From positions 1-61,628 of the forward strand of contig CAJYGB010000026.1 of assembly GCA_913774355.1 (NCBI GenBank): a DNA stretch of 61,628 nt, written 5' to 3'. The notes beneath the pieces were generated by a model that was not told the origin of the DNA, searched no databases, and saw nothing but the letters and a program-made list of their open reading frames with translations. Of the stretch, positions 27,414 through 35,750 are shown piece after piece. A program made the position numbers and the translations under genes. The first letter of the stretch is position 1. The number at the start of each line of letters is the position of its first letter. The DNA comes from an uncultured Chryseobacterium sp. (GTDB taxonomy: Bacteria; Bacteroidota; Bacteroidia; Flavobacteriales; Weeksellaceae).

Positions 27414-27438
27414 AAAAAAACCGCTTCAAAAGAAGCGG
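27414..27438 (-). terminator. Terminator of the acyl-CoA ligase gene
   Basis: CCGCTTC / GAAGCGG around loop aaaa, followed on the minus strand by seven Ts. It starts 8 bp after the stop. Confidence 0.88.
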
Positions 27439-27445
27439 CTTTACT

Positions 27446-29224
27446 TTATTCATGATGTTCATACATCTTATTGTAAAGACTGATGAACTTTTCTTTAATG
27501 GCTTTCCTTTTCAGTTTCAATGTAGGAGTCAGCAGTCCTGTATCAACGGCCCATATTTCCGGGGTAAGCTCGATTTTTTTGATCTGTTCCCAGTTTCCGA
27601 GATGTTCGTTGATGCTGTCAATCTCTTTCTTGATCCTGTCTTTCAGTTCGGCGCTATTGGCAATTTCCTGTGGGGTAGTCCCTATGTTGAGATTGTTTCT
27701 CATAGCCCAGCTTTTGGCAAATTCAAAATCAGGCTGGATCAGGGCACACGGCATCTTTTCACCGTCGCCTACCACCATGATCTGTTCAATAAATTTGGAA
27801 GCTTTTGCTTGGTTTTCAATTGTCTGGGGAGCAATGTATTTTCCGCCGGATGTTTTGAACATTTCCTTTTTACGGTCGGTAATCTGCAGAAATCCGTCAC
27901 TGTCGATGTGGCCGATATCCCCGGTTCTGAAATAGCCTTCATCGGTAAACGCTTCCTTAGACATTTCTTCGTTTTTGAAATATCCTTTGAAAATAGAAGG
28001 TCCTTTTACCGTAATTTCTCCATCCTCCTGAATTTTAACATCCAGATTATCAAGTGGAAGCCCCACGGTTCCTATTTTCATCTTCTCGAAGCTGTTCACC
28101 GAAATCACCGGTGAGGTTTCGGTAAGTCCGTAACCCTCAAGAATCGGAATTCCTGCATTCTGGAACATCAGGTTGAGTCTTGTCGATAAAGCTGCTGATC
28201 CTGAAACCAACGTGATGATCTCACCGCCAAGGCCTTCCCTCCACTTTTTAAATACCAGCTTGTCCGCAATTATTTCTTTTAATCCCGAAGGCTTGGAAAC
28301 TATTTTCTTTTTGGAGATCAGGTCCAGTGCCCAGAAGAATATTTTCTGCTTCAGTCCTCCGGCAGAAGAACCGGTTGCATAGATTTTATCATATACCTTT
28401 TCAACCAGTCTGGGAACCACACTCATGTAATGAGGCTTTACTTCTTTCACATTTTCGCCCATTTTATCGATGCTTTCCGCAAAATAAATTGAAAAACCGT
28501 TATACTGGAAAAGGTAGAACAGCATTCTTTCAAAAATATGGCAGATCGGCAGGAAGCTCAGTACCCTTGTGTCTTTATAATCCAGGCTTTTTTTCTTGGG
28601 TATTCTCGGAATTGAACCCAACACATTGGATACGATGTTATGATGGGTAAGCATTACGCCTTTAGGCTTCCCGGTAGTTCCCGAAGTATAAATAATTGTC
28701 GCCAGATCCTCGGCGTTAATGGTATTCGACAGATCTTCCACTTCAATCTGGGTAGAATCATCCTCACCGAGATCAATAATCTCTTTCCAGTTGGCAGCTC
28801 CGGTAATATTATCGAATGTAAAAACTCCCTGTAAAGAAGGGATGTTGTGTTTTACTTTTACCACTTTATTTAAAAGTTCCTTATCGGAAACGAAGCAGTA
28901 CTTTATTTCCGCATTATTAAAAATAAACTCATAATCTTCCGGGGAAATATTCGGATATACAGGAACTGAAACCACACCGATCTGCGACAAGCCCAAATCC
29001 ATAATGGCCCATTCCGTACGGGAATTGGTTGTGATCAGGGCGATTTTATCTCCGGGTTTGATCCCGAGTTTCAGCAATCCTCGTGAAATTTTGTTGGCCT
29101 GGTTGATAAATTCCTGCGTTGATGTTTTTTTCCATTCTCCCTGGTACTTCGTCACAAACATATCCTGCTTCGGATATTTATCTAAGGCATAGTGTGGTAT
29201 ATCGAATAATCTTTTGATTGTCAT
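27446..29224 (-). CDS. Long-chain fatty-acid-CoA ligase (AMP-forming)
   Basis: 592-aa adenylate-forming enzyme that activates fatty acids to acyl-CoA with ATP. The P-loop motif is IIYTSGTTGKPKGVML (about residues 177-192), then GYGLTETSP (about 365), YFRTGDIG (about 432), and the C-terminal hinge and lysine region DRKKEMFKTSGGKYIAP (about 450-466). Length and the absence of a signal peptide fit the FadD/long-chain synthetase group common in Bacteroidota; chain-length preference is not readable. It is divergent from an acyl-CoA dehydrogenase, so activation and the first beta-oxidation step are encoded back to back. Confidence 0.93.
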   Translation of the reverse strand: MTIKRLFDIPHYALDKYPKQDMFVTKYQGEWKKTSTQEFINQANKISRGLLKLGIKPGDKIALITTNSRTEWAIMDLGLSQIGVVSVPVYPNISPEDYEFIFNNAEIKYCFVSDKELLNKVVKVKHNIPSLQGVFTFDNITGAANWKEIIDLGEDDSTQIEVEDLSNTINAEDLATIIYTSGTTGKPKGVMLTHHNIVSNVLGSIPRIPKKKSLDYKDTRVLSFLPICHIFERMLFYLFQYNGFSIYFAESIDKMGENVKEVKPHYMSVVPRLVEKVYDKIYATGSSAGGLKQKIFFWALDLISKKKIVSKPSGLKEIIADKLVFKKWREGLGGEIITLVSGSAALSTRLNLMFQNAGIPILEGYGLTETSPVISVNSFEKMKIGTVGLPLDNLDVKIQEDGEITVKGPSIFKGYFKNEEMSKEAFTDEGYFRTGDIGHIDSDGFLQITDRKKEMFKTSGGKYIAPQTIENQAKASKFIEQIMVVGDGEKMPCALIQPDFEFAKSWAMRNNLNIGTTPQEIANSAELKDRIKKEIDSINEHLGNWEQIKKIELTPEIWAVDTGLLTPTLKLKRKAIKEKFISLYNKMYEHHE

Positions 29225-29466
29225 GATCGTTGAGGTATGATTTTAATAAATTTAAATATAAGAATTTTTTTTAATTGAGAAAATCTTAAGTGTTAATTAG
29301 AAATTAATAAAATGTGTATCATAACATATTTAATAATTCAAACTTCCTTTATATATGATGAATATTTAAAAATGAATCTTTTTATTTGCCATACTCTAAT
29401 TTATCATTCTATTTTCAGATTTGCTCAAAAAGTGTAAATTAGCGACCATCTAATTATTATTTTTTT

Positions 29467-30606
29467 ATGGACTTTAATTTATCAGAAGAACAGCTGATGA
29501 TTCAGCAGGCAGCAAGGGATTTTGCTCAGAACGAACTATTACCGGGGGTAATCGAGAGAGACCGCGACCAGAAGTTTCCTGCAGAACAGGTAAAGAAAAT
29601 GGGGGAAATGGGTCTTTTGGGAATGATGGTGGATCCTAAATACGGAGGTGCCGGAATGGACAGTGTTTCCTACGTTTTGGCTATGGAGGAGATCGCCAAG
29701 ATCGATGCTTCTGCCGCTGTGGTAATGTCCGTAAATAATTCATTGGTTTGTGCCGGTCTTGAAAAATTCGCTTCTGAAGAGCAGAAGGTAAAATACCTTA
29801 CGCCACTTGCCAGCGGACAGGTTATCGGGGCATTTGCCTTATCGGAGCCTGAAGCAGGATCTGATGCCACTTCACAGAAAACAACCGCTGAGGATAAAGG
29901 AGATTATTATTTGTTAAACGGAATCAAAAACTGGATTACCAACGGGGGAACGGCTACGTACTATATCGTGATCGCTCAGACGGATCCTGAGAAAAAGCAT
30001 AAAGGAATCAACGCTTTCATCGTGGAAAGAGGATGGGAAGGTTTCGAGATCGGTCTGAAAGAAGACAAGCTGGGAATCAGAGGAAGCGATACGCATTCTT
30101 TGATTTTCAACAACGTAAAAGTACCGAAAGAAAACAGAATCGGAGAGGACGGGTTCGGATTCAATTTTGCGATGGCTGTTTTGAACGGCGGCAGAATCGG
30201 GATCGCATCCCAGGCCTTGGGAATTGCTTCGGGAGCTTACGAACTGGCGTTGAAATATGCGAAGACTAGAAAAGCCTTCAGAACGGAGATCATCAACCAC
30301 CAGGCGATTGCTTTCAAACTGGCGGATATGGCTACACAGATTACGGCTGCCAGAATGCTGTGTTACAAAGCGGCGGTAGAAAAAGATGCAGGTAAAGACA
30401 TTTCCGAAAGCGGGGCTATGGCTAAATTATACGCTTCTCAGGTGGCTATGGATACAACAATTGAGGCCGTACAGATCCACGGAGGATACGGGTATGTGAA
30501 AGAATACCATGTGGAAAGGATGATGAGGGATGCAAAAATCACCCAGATCTATGAAGGAACTTCCGAAATCCAAAAGATCGTTATTTCAAGAAGCATTGCA
30601 AAGTAA
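29467..30606 (+). CDS. Acyl-CoA dehydrogenase
   Basis: 379-aa FAD flavoenzyme, the usual length for the short/medium-chain class, that introduces the trans-2 double bond into acyl-CoA and passes electrons to ETF. Seen: the FAD/substrate region AFALSEPEAGSDATSQKTTA (about 119-138), W-I-T-N-G-G at about 157-162, and the C-terminal YEGTSEIQKIVISR, which carries the catalytic Glu of the family. It is divergent from an acyl-CoA ligase 242 bp away, consistent with fatty-acid degradation. TAAATTAG at 29435-29442 is a possible -7 box. Acyl-chain specificity cannot be assigned. Confidence 0.94.
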   Translation: MDFNLSEEQLMIQQAARDFAQNELLPGVIERDRDQKFPAEQVKKMGEMGLLGMMVDPKYGGAGMDSVSYVLAMEEIAKIDASAAVVMSVNNSLVCAGLEKFASEEQKVKYLTPLASGQVIGAFALSEPEAGSDATSQKTTAEDKGDYYLLNGIKNWITNGGTATYYIVIAQTDPEKKHKGINAFIVERGWEGFEIGLKEDKLGIRGSDTHSLIFNNVKVPKENRIGEDGFGFNFAMAVLNGGRIGIASQALGIASGAYELALKYAKTRKAFRTEIINHQAIAFKLADMATQITAARMLCYKAAVEKDAGKDISESGAMAKLYASQVAMDTTIEAVQIHGGYGYVKEYHVERMMRDAKITQIYEGTSEIQKIVISRSIAK

Positions 30607-30629
30607 TTGCTTAATTATACAGAAATAGT

Positions 30630-30658
30630 AAAAGGCTCTCAGATTTGAGAGCCTTTTT
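30630..30658 (+). terminator. Terminator of the acyl-CoA dehydrogenase gene
   Basis: AAAAGGCTCTCA / TGAGAGCCTTTTT with a short loop and T-run, 23 bp after the stop. Confidence 0.9.
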
Positions 30659-30895
30659 ACATCCACACGAACCACAAAATATTAATAATATATATATCTT
30701 TTATTTTAAAATCAAATATGATTGCCTTTATCTATTGGATATTGATTTTTGCCGAAAGTTAAATTTTAATTGGATTATTCGACTTCCATCCGTCTGATAA
30801 CAAAGTAAAATTAAGCACAAGAATTTTTCATAAAACGGATTTTTGATTAAAATATTATTAAAATCCATCTTCTTTTCAGGAAAAGGCTTTCAAAA

Positions 30896-31828
30896 TTAAT
30901 GAGGTTCATGGTGATTTGTGTTTTTACCTCTCTTTTTATAAAAATAATAACCGATGGCTCCGAGTAAAAATAAAGGCCAGAGCGGAAGGATGAACAGGAA
31001 GATCGAAGTGATCACATTCCAGCCTGATGAAACGGCCGCAAAAGATTTTTCGCCAAAAGTTTCCGGATTTTTGTTTTCGTTGTAGCTGCCTTCTTTCCCA
31101 TACAGGGTAATTTCAAGTTCGCACATGGTATTTTCCACGACTTCCTGTCCGGTAACATTAATGCTTTTGTCTTTCACTTCCCCCAGATTGTAATTCAGGT
31201 CGCTCATCAGATAGTCAAACTTCTGAAGCGGAACTTTTACTTTCAGATAGGCAATCGTCTTATCGTCGCTGCTTACCGAAATATTTTCACTTCTGATAAA
31301 TCCGTCATACTTGGCCACTTCTTCCTTTACGATTTCCTTGGCGGTTTCGGCATCATTTACGTTGATTTCCAGTGTTCCGGTTTTCACCAGCCTGTTTATG
31401 GGCACAATCAATTCATTTTTTTCTTTTTTAAGCTTCTCTCTATACACCACTTTGGTTTCGCGGATTACTTTCGGCGCCGGAACATTCACCACGATTTTCT
31501 GATCTTTTTTTACGGAATCCTTCTTCTCCGTTTTGGATTCCAAGGCTACATTAGAAATTTTTTCCGACAGGGAATCCACCATCTTTGAAGTATTTTCGAT
31601 TTTATCCTTTACCTCATTTTTGGCATTTTCAAAATCTTTGATCTTCACATTCGCGGAATCTAAGGCGGCGTTGGCCTTATCGCCGATATCATTCAGCTTT
31701 TCGGAAGTAGCAGAAACAGTGCTGTCCGCCGACTGAAGGGTATTTTCCAGATCCGAAGCATTGGCTTCTCCTTTTTTACACATAATGAACGTGCCTGATA
31801 CCGCAACGAGTAAAATGAATTTTTTCAT
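30896..31828 (-). CDS. DUF4349 lipoprotein with C-terminal membrane anchor
   Basis: 310-aa protein. N-terminal signal with lipobox-like TFIMC (Cys17) suggests a lipoprotein. Residues 22-130 are a charged coiled-coil region rich in Lys/Glu/Asp/Ser. Residues about 140-250 are the DUF4349 domain (LVKTGTLEINVNDAETAKEI, GFIRSENISV, YLKVKVPLQKFDYLMSDL, GEVKDKSINVTGQEV). A hydrophobic stretch follows at about 270-293 (IFLFILPLWPLFLLGAIGYYF) and a basic tail KKRGKN. Family function is unknown; a periplasmic domain held at the membrane is the most that can be said. Single gene. Confidence 0.85.
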   Translation of the reverse strand: MKKFILLVAVSGTFIMCKKGEANASDLENTLQSADSTVSATSEKLNDIGDKANAALDSANVKIKDFENAKNEVKDKIENTSKMVDSLSEKISNVALESKTEKKDSVKKDQKIVVNVPAPKVIRETKVVYREKLKKEKNELIVPINRLVKTGTLEINVNDAETAKEIVKEEVAKYDGFIRSENISVSSDDKTIAYLKVKVPLQKFDYLMSDLNYNLGEVKDKSINVTGQEVVENTMCELEITLYGKEGSYNENKNPETFGEKSFAAVSSGWNVITSIFLFILPLWPLFLLGAIGYYFYKKRGKNTNHHEPH

Positions 31829-32227
31829 AAGATTAATTTTTTCGATGAAGTAAAATTAGAGTCAGAACGGTTGCAAAGATTGTAAATGGGATGTATGAAT
31901 ATAGTAAAATTTTATATGGTTAAAAATCAATTAATTGTAAATGTTTTACAAAAAGTTTTACAAGATTTTTTTGTTTAAAGATATAGGCGATCATATGGTT
32001 GGAAAACGCAAATCCACTATATTTTATAAAAAAGGCGGCTTTTTAAGGTGCAAAGAATTTGACGGTGTCAAATTTTTATGCTGCTCATCCTAATCTTTAT
32101 CATTTTATTCTTTCTGAAATCAGCGGTGTACCATTTTATAAAAGATCAAATCTTTGCGTCTTCGCGTATTCCAACAACAAGAAATCCGCAGAAATTTTTC
32201 CGCGGATTAAATTAAAAAAATAATTAT
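31829..32227. other. Non-coding region with small hairpins
   Basis: 399 bp, AT-rich, no ORF. It contains AATTTGAC / GTCAAATT around loop ggt followed by Ts (about 32055-32075), the phrase ctttgcgtcttcgcg (about 32152-32166) of a type I recall as recurrent in Bacteroidota intergenic DNA, and AATCCGC / GCGGATT (about 32189-32215). None can be assigned a function. Confidence 0.4.
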
Positions 32228-32566
32228 TTAATTATTTTCAAGTTTATTTTTAATAGCATTCACCAAGTCCTCAACGCTATTTTTGTCAGTAATAATAAGG
32301 ATTGCACCATTTAAGATAGATGTTTCTTTACCTTCGTTGTGATTATTTTGAATAATTTCAATTTTGGGATCCGAATCATGAAACAAATCTTTTATTTCAA
32401 CTTTAAAAATAGAGGCGAGTTTTGGAATGTATTCTTATTTTATATCATTTTGATCATTTTCCCAATTGACATAAGTTTTCCTGTCAATATTTAGTAAATC
32501 AGCAATTTCCTGTTGAGATTTATTTTGACGTGTTCTTAGTTTTCTAATAGTAGATCCTACGCTCAT
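32228..32566 (-). pseudogene. XRE-family repressor gene with an in-frame stop codon
   Basis: Reading from ATG at 32566 gives a helix-turn-helix start: MSVGSTIRKLRTRQNKSQ, QEIADLLNID, RKTYVNWENDQ. Codon 44 is TAA (32435-32437), inside the HTH domain just after the recognition-helix region. The same frame then runs on without another stop for about 68 codons (EYIPKLASIFKVEIKDLF ... NAIKNKLENN) to TAA at 32228. A single C-to-A change of a TCA serine codon would explain it. The uninterrupted frame on both sides indicates recent loss, or a sequencing error. It sits divergently from a small secreted protein, across an operator-like palindrome. Confidence 0.8.
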
Positions 32567-32582
32567 ATTTGTTAATTTTCGT

Positions 32583-32590
32583 CAAAAGTA
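32583..32590 (-). promoter_or_regulatory. -7 box of the XRE gene (TACTTTTG on the minus strand)
   Basis: TACTTTTG fits TAnnTTTG and ends 16 nt before the minus-strand ATG at 32566. Confidence 0.5.
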
Positions 32591-32607
32591 ATAAATATGT
32601 ACGAAAA

Positions 32608-32628
32608 GTTCCACAAAGTTTGTAGAAC
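32608..32628. promoter_or_regulatory. 21-bp operator-like palindrome in the XRE/secreted-protein divergent region
   Basis: Arms GTTCcACAAA and TTTGTaGAAC around a central g: nine of ten positions pair. It lies in the divergent region, upstream of the XRE -7 box and of the box for the other gene, where a repressor would act on both. Binding by the XRE protein is inference. Confidence 0.5.
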
Positions 32629-32659
32629 TAATTGTATATTAACTTACTAGATAGATAGC

Positions 32660-32667
32660 TATATTTG
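32660..32667 (+). promoter_or_regulatory. -7 box of the small secreted protein gene (TATATTTG)
   Basis: Exact TAnnTTTG match, 35 nt before the GTG start at 32695. Confidence 0.55.
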
Positions 32668-32694
32668 TAATGTTTAACATTAAAAATAAATACA

Positions 32695-32964
32695 GTGAAA
32701 AAATTATTATTGTTTTCAGCATTTATGATTGCTGGAATTATTTCTGCTAAGGAAATTGCTTTATGTAATTCCCATTCTAATGAACAAATTAAAAAAGATT
32801 TTGTTTTTAAACAATATAGAATTACCATCAAGACTGTATGTGGAACAACTTATCAGACAATTTTTGATGACCAGTTTGATTCTATAGATTGTCTTTATAA
32901 TGAATGGGAAATGTATAACAATCAGGATTGTGGACATTCCAGCTATGAAAATCCGATGACTTAA
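32695..32964 (+). CDS. Small secreted protein with four cysteines
   Basis: Unrecognised 89-aa protein, GTG start. A signal peptide is clear (MKKLLLFSAFMIAGIISA, cut before KEIA). The mature part of about 70 residues has four cysteines (C24, C49, C66, C79), which could form two disulfides in the periplasm, and no membrane segment. It is rich in aromatic and acidic residues (FDDQFDSIDCLYNEWEMY). It lies divergently from a broken XRE regulator with an operator-like palindrome between them and has its own terminator. Codons are AT-rich like the two neighbours. Function unknown. Confidence 0.7.
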   Translation: MKKLLLFSAFMIAGIISAKEIALCNSHSNEQIKKDFVFKQYRITIKTVCGTTYQTIFDDQFDSIDCLYNEWEMYNNQDCGHSSYENPMT

Positions 32965-32972
32965 CAAAAAAT

Positions 32973-33000
32973 AATAGGCTGTTTAAAAAGACAGCCTATT
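32973..33000 (+). terminator. Terminator of the small secreted protein gene
   Basis: Perfect 10-bp stem AATAGGCTGT / ACAGCCTATT with loop ttaaaaag. Confidence 0.85.
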
Positions 33001-33022
33001 TAATGATATATTTTAAATATTT

Positions 33023-33790
33023 ATGAAACTGCTTTTAAGAATTTTTCTTTCATTTATTTGTATAAATTATGCAAGGAGTCAAGTTAAAAAAGATTCTTCT
33101 GAAATTGAGGTAAAATATAATTACATTTTTGTGCAGGATACTTTAAACAGATTATCATCAATATATGAGCCGATGGTATTGCTTACTAACGGAAAGAAAT
33201 CTATTTATTATAGTGAAAATTATAAGGAAGCTGTTGATGGTTTTGGAAAAAAACTGGAGGATGCCATGAAAACAGGGAATGTTTTAGATCCAGGTGCTCT
33301 TCCTAGGTCTAAGGTGAAACATAACGTATATAAAGATGAAATTAAAACTTATATATCAAATTATTTAGGAAAAAATTATTATACATACGAAAGCCCTGAC
33401 AAACTTAATTGGAAAATAGATAATAATAGTATTTCTACTATTGGTGGTTATAAATGCTATAAGGCAATTGTTGAAGCGGGAGGAAAGAAATTTGTAGCAT
33501 GGTTTACTTATGATATTCCGATCAGCGATGGCCCTTATAAATTTAGAGGTCTCCCTGGTCTTATTTTAAAACTTAATGAAATAAATAATTATATAAATTT
33601 TGAGTTGATCTCTGTCAATAAAAAAAGTTTGCCGATAGAACAGAAGAAAGGAATAACAGTTACAAAAGATCAATATTTATTAAAAAGAAAAGAGTATGTA
33701 AATGATCCGTATCAGGGAAAAGTTAATAATCCTGAATACCGGAAAATGGTTGAAGAAAACAAAAGAAAATATAATAACTCTTTAGAATAA
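33023..33790 (+). CDS. GLPGLI family protein
   Basis: 255-aa exported protein of the Bacteroidota GLPGLI family, named for the motif seen here at 176-181 (FRGLPGLILKL). Signal peptide 1-19 (MKLLLRIFLSFICINYARS). The preceding block GGYKCYKAIVEAGGKKFVAWFTYDIPISDGPYKF is the usual conserved core. Members are often found near TonB-dependent receptors or peptidases, but no such neighbour is here. Function of the family is unknown. Codon use is AT-rich compared with flanking prfC. It ends 8 bp before a strong terminator shared with prfC. Confidence 0.88.
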   Translation: MKLLLRIFLSFICINYARSQVKKDSSEIEVKYNYIFVQDTLNRLSSIYEPMVLLTNGKKSIYYSENYKEAVDGFGKKLEDAMKTGNVLDPGALPRSKVKHNVYKDEIKTYISNYLGKNYYTYESPDKLNWKIDNNSISTIGGYKCYKAIVEAGGKKFVAWFTYDIPISDGPYKFRGLPGLILKLNEINNYINFELISVNKKSLPIEQKKGITVTKDQYLLKRKEYVNDPYQGKVNNPEYRKMVEENKRKYNNSLE

Positions 33791-33797
33791 GTAATTT

Positions 33798-33835
33798 AAT
33801 TTAGAGACCGTTCAAAAGCAAACGGTCTCTAAATT
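33798..33835. terminator. Bidirectional terminator with a perfect 15-bp stem
   Basis: AATTTAGAGACCGTT (33798-33812) and AACGGTCTCTAAATT (33821-33835) around loop caaaagca. It lies between convergent GLPGLI and prfC, 2 bp from the prfC stop, and can serve both. Confidence 0.9.
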
Positions 33836-33837
33836 AA

Positions 33838-35433
33838 TTAAGCATTTTTAAACTCACTGATGAAATGCAGCTTTACATTCGGGAATTTTTCCTGCGTCAT
33901 GTGGATCGTAAATGAAGAATCGGCCAGGAAAACCAACTGGTTATATTTATCTCTGGCCAAAAAACGCTGTTTTAACCTTGCAAATTCTTTGAATTCCTCG
34001 GACTTTTCATCCGCTTCCACCCAGCAGGCTTTGTGCATCGAAAGCGGCTCGTACGTACATTTTGCTCCGTATTCATGCTCCAGACGGTACTGGATCACTT
34101 CATACTGAAGCGCGCCTACTGTTCCGATGATCTTACGGCCGTTCATTTCCAGTGTAAACAGCTGTGCAACCCCTTCATCCATCAGCTGATCAATTCCTTT
34201 GGCCAATTGTTTCGCTTTAAGCGGATCATTATTATTAATATACCTGAAATGTTCCGGAGAAAAGCTCGGAATTCCTTTGAAGCTCAGTTTTTCACCACCG
34301 GTTAACGTATCACCGATCCTGAAGCTCCCGGTATCGTGGAGGCCTACGATATCTCCCGGGAAACTTTCGTCCACCACTTCTTTTTTATCGGCGAAGAAAG
34401 CGTTCGGCGAAGAAAACTTCATTTTTTTGCCTTCTCTTACCAGCAGGTAATTTTCATTTCTTTTAAAGGTCCCGGAAACGATCTTTACGAAAGCCAGACG
34501 GTCCCTGTGTTTTGGATCCATATTTGCGTGGATCTTGAAAACAAATCCGGTGAAGGTATTTTCCTCAGGTTTTACTATCCGTGTATCGCTTTCCTTTGGT
34601 TGTGGCATCGGTGCAATATCGATAAAGGCATCCAGCAATTCGCGCACTCCGAAATTATTTAAGGCCGAACCGAAGAAAACAGGCTGTAGATCCCCTTTCA
34701 TATAATCTTCGCGGTTGAATTCCGGATACACGGATTGTACTAAATCCAGCTCTTCCCGTAAATTCTTAGCTGCTTTTTCACCGATTACTTCGTCGATGGA
34801 AGCATCATTGATGTCGTCAAACTTAATCGCTTCACCTACCTTCTGCTTCTTCTCCTCCAAAAATAACTGGATGTTGTTTTCCCAGATGTTGTAAATTCCC
34901 TGGAAATCGCTTCCCATTCCGATTGGCAGAGAAAGCGGACAAACCGTAAGTCCCAGTTTCTGTTCCACCTCATCCAGCAGATCGAAGGCATCTTTACCCT
35001 CACGGTCCAGCTTATTGATGAAAACCAGCATCGGGATATTCCGCATCCGGCATACCTGAACCAGTTTTTCCGTCTGCTCCTCAACCCCTTTCGCTACGTC
35101 GATCACGACAATTACGGAATCTACAGCGGTTAAAGTTCTGTAGGTATCTTCTGCAAAATCCTTGTGACCCGGCGTATCCAGAATGTTAATTTTATGGTCC
35201 CTGTATTCAAAAGCCAGTACGGAAGTCGCTACGGAGATCCCTCTCTGCCTTTCGATTTCCATAAAGTCGGAGGTCGCTCCTTTTTTTATCTTGTTGGATT
35301 TTACCGCACCCGCTTCCTGGATCGCACCCCCGAAAAGCAGCAGCTTCTCCGTGAGAGTCGTCTTCCCGGCATCGGGGTGGGAAATAATTCCGAAGGTTTT
35401 TCTTTTCTCTATTTCTTTGATTAAGTCTGACAT
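33838..35433 (-). CDS. prfC: Peptide chain release factor 3
   Basis: 531-aa translational GTPase that removes RF1/RF2 from the ribosome after peptide release. GTP-binding motifs: ISHPDAGKTTLTEKLL (about 17-32), DTPGHKDF (about 86-93), FINKLDREG (about 140-148); the RF3-specific stretch SVATSVLAFEYRDHKINILD and C-terminal domain end FPNVKLHFISEF are present. Length matches bacterial RF3. Transcribed alone. Confidence 0.96.
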   Translation of the reverse strand: MSDLIKEIEKRKTFGIISHPDAGKTTLTEKLLLFGGAIQEAGAVKSNKIKKGATSDFMEIERQRGISVATSVLAFEYRDHKINILDTPGHKDFAEDTYRTLTAVDSVIVVIDVAKGVEEQTEKLVQVCRMRNIPMLVFINKLDREGKDAFDLLDEVEQKLGLTVCPLSLPIGMGSDFQGIYNIWENNIQLFLEEKKQKVGEAIKFDDINDASIDEVIGEKAAKNLREELDLVQSVYPEFNREDYMKGDLQPVFFGSALNNFGVRELLDAFIDIAPMPQPKESDTRIVKPEENTFTGFVFKIHANMDPKHRDRLAFVKIVSGTFKRNENYLLVREGKKMKFSSPNAFFADKKEVVDESFPGDIVGLHDTGSFRIGDTLTGGEKLSFKGIPSFSPEHFRYINNNDPLKAKQLAKGIDQLMDEGVAQLFTLEMNGRKIIGTVGALQYEVIQYRLEHEYGAKCTYEPLSMHKACWVEADEKSEEFKEFARLKQRFLARDKYNQLVFLADSSFTIHMTQEKFPNVKLHFISEFKNA

Positions 35434-35750
35434 ATCGTATTTTGAAGTTGCAAAAATCGTGAATTTTGTCGAATCCTGAAAATCGATTTTTTCTTTAGCC
35501 GCAAAAGTGGCAAAAGATTTAAATGCGCATATTAGTATGCATCCAAAATAGAAATAATGTCAGTAAGCTGGAAGTTTTTTGAATTATGCCGCTTCATTTT
35601 ATTACAAAACGTAACAGGTGTTCACAAGATTTAAAAAATTTAAATAAAAAATCTGTGATTTTTCTTTCTTATGTGTTCTGAATATTTTCAACGCTGTAGT
35701 CTAAAAACTGATGTGTCTAATGTGTTTAAAAGAAATCTGTTAAAGCTAAC
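35434..35750. other. Intergenic region upstream of prfC
   Basis: 317 bp between two minus-strand genes. No ORF is present. The part near 35434-35520 must hold the prfC promoter; the remainder is AT-rich, with a phrase (tgtgtctaatgtgtttaaa) of the low-complexity kind seen in several gaps here. No convincing terminator for the MFS gene was seen next to its stop. Confidence 0.4.

Noticed and set aside
27332..28114. 260-codon open frame antisense to the acyl-CoA ligase gene
   Set aside because: It overlaps the 3' part of a clearly conserved ligase and spans its terminator; it is a mirror of codon bias, not a gene.
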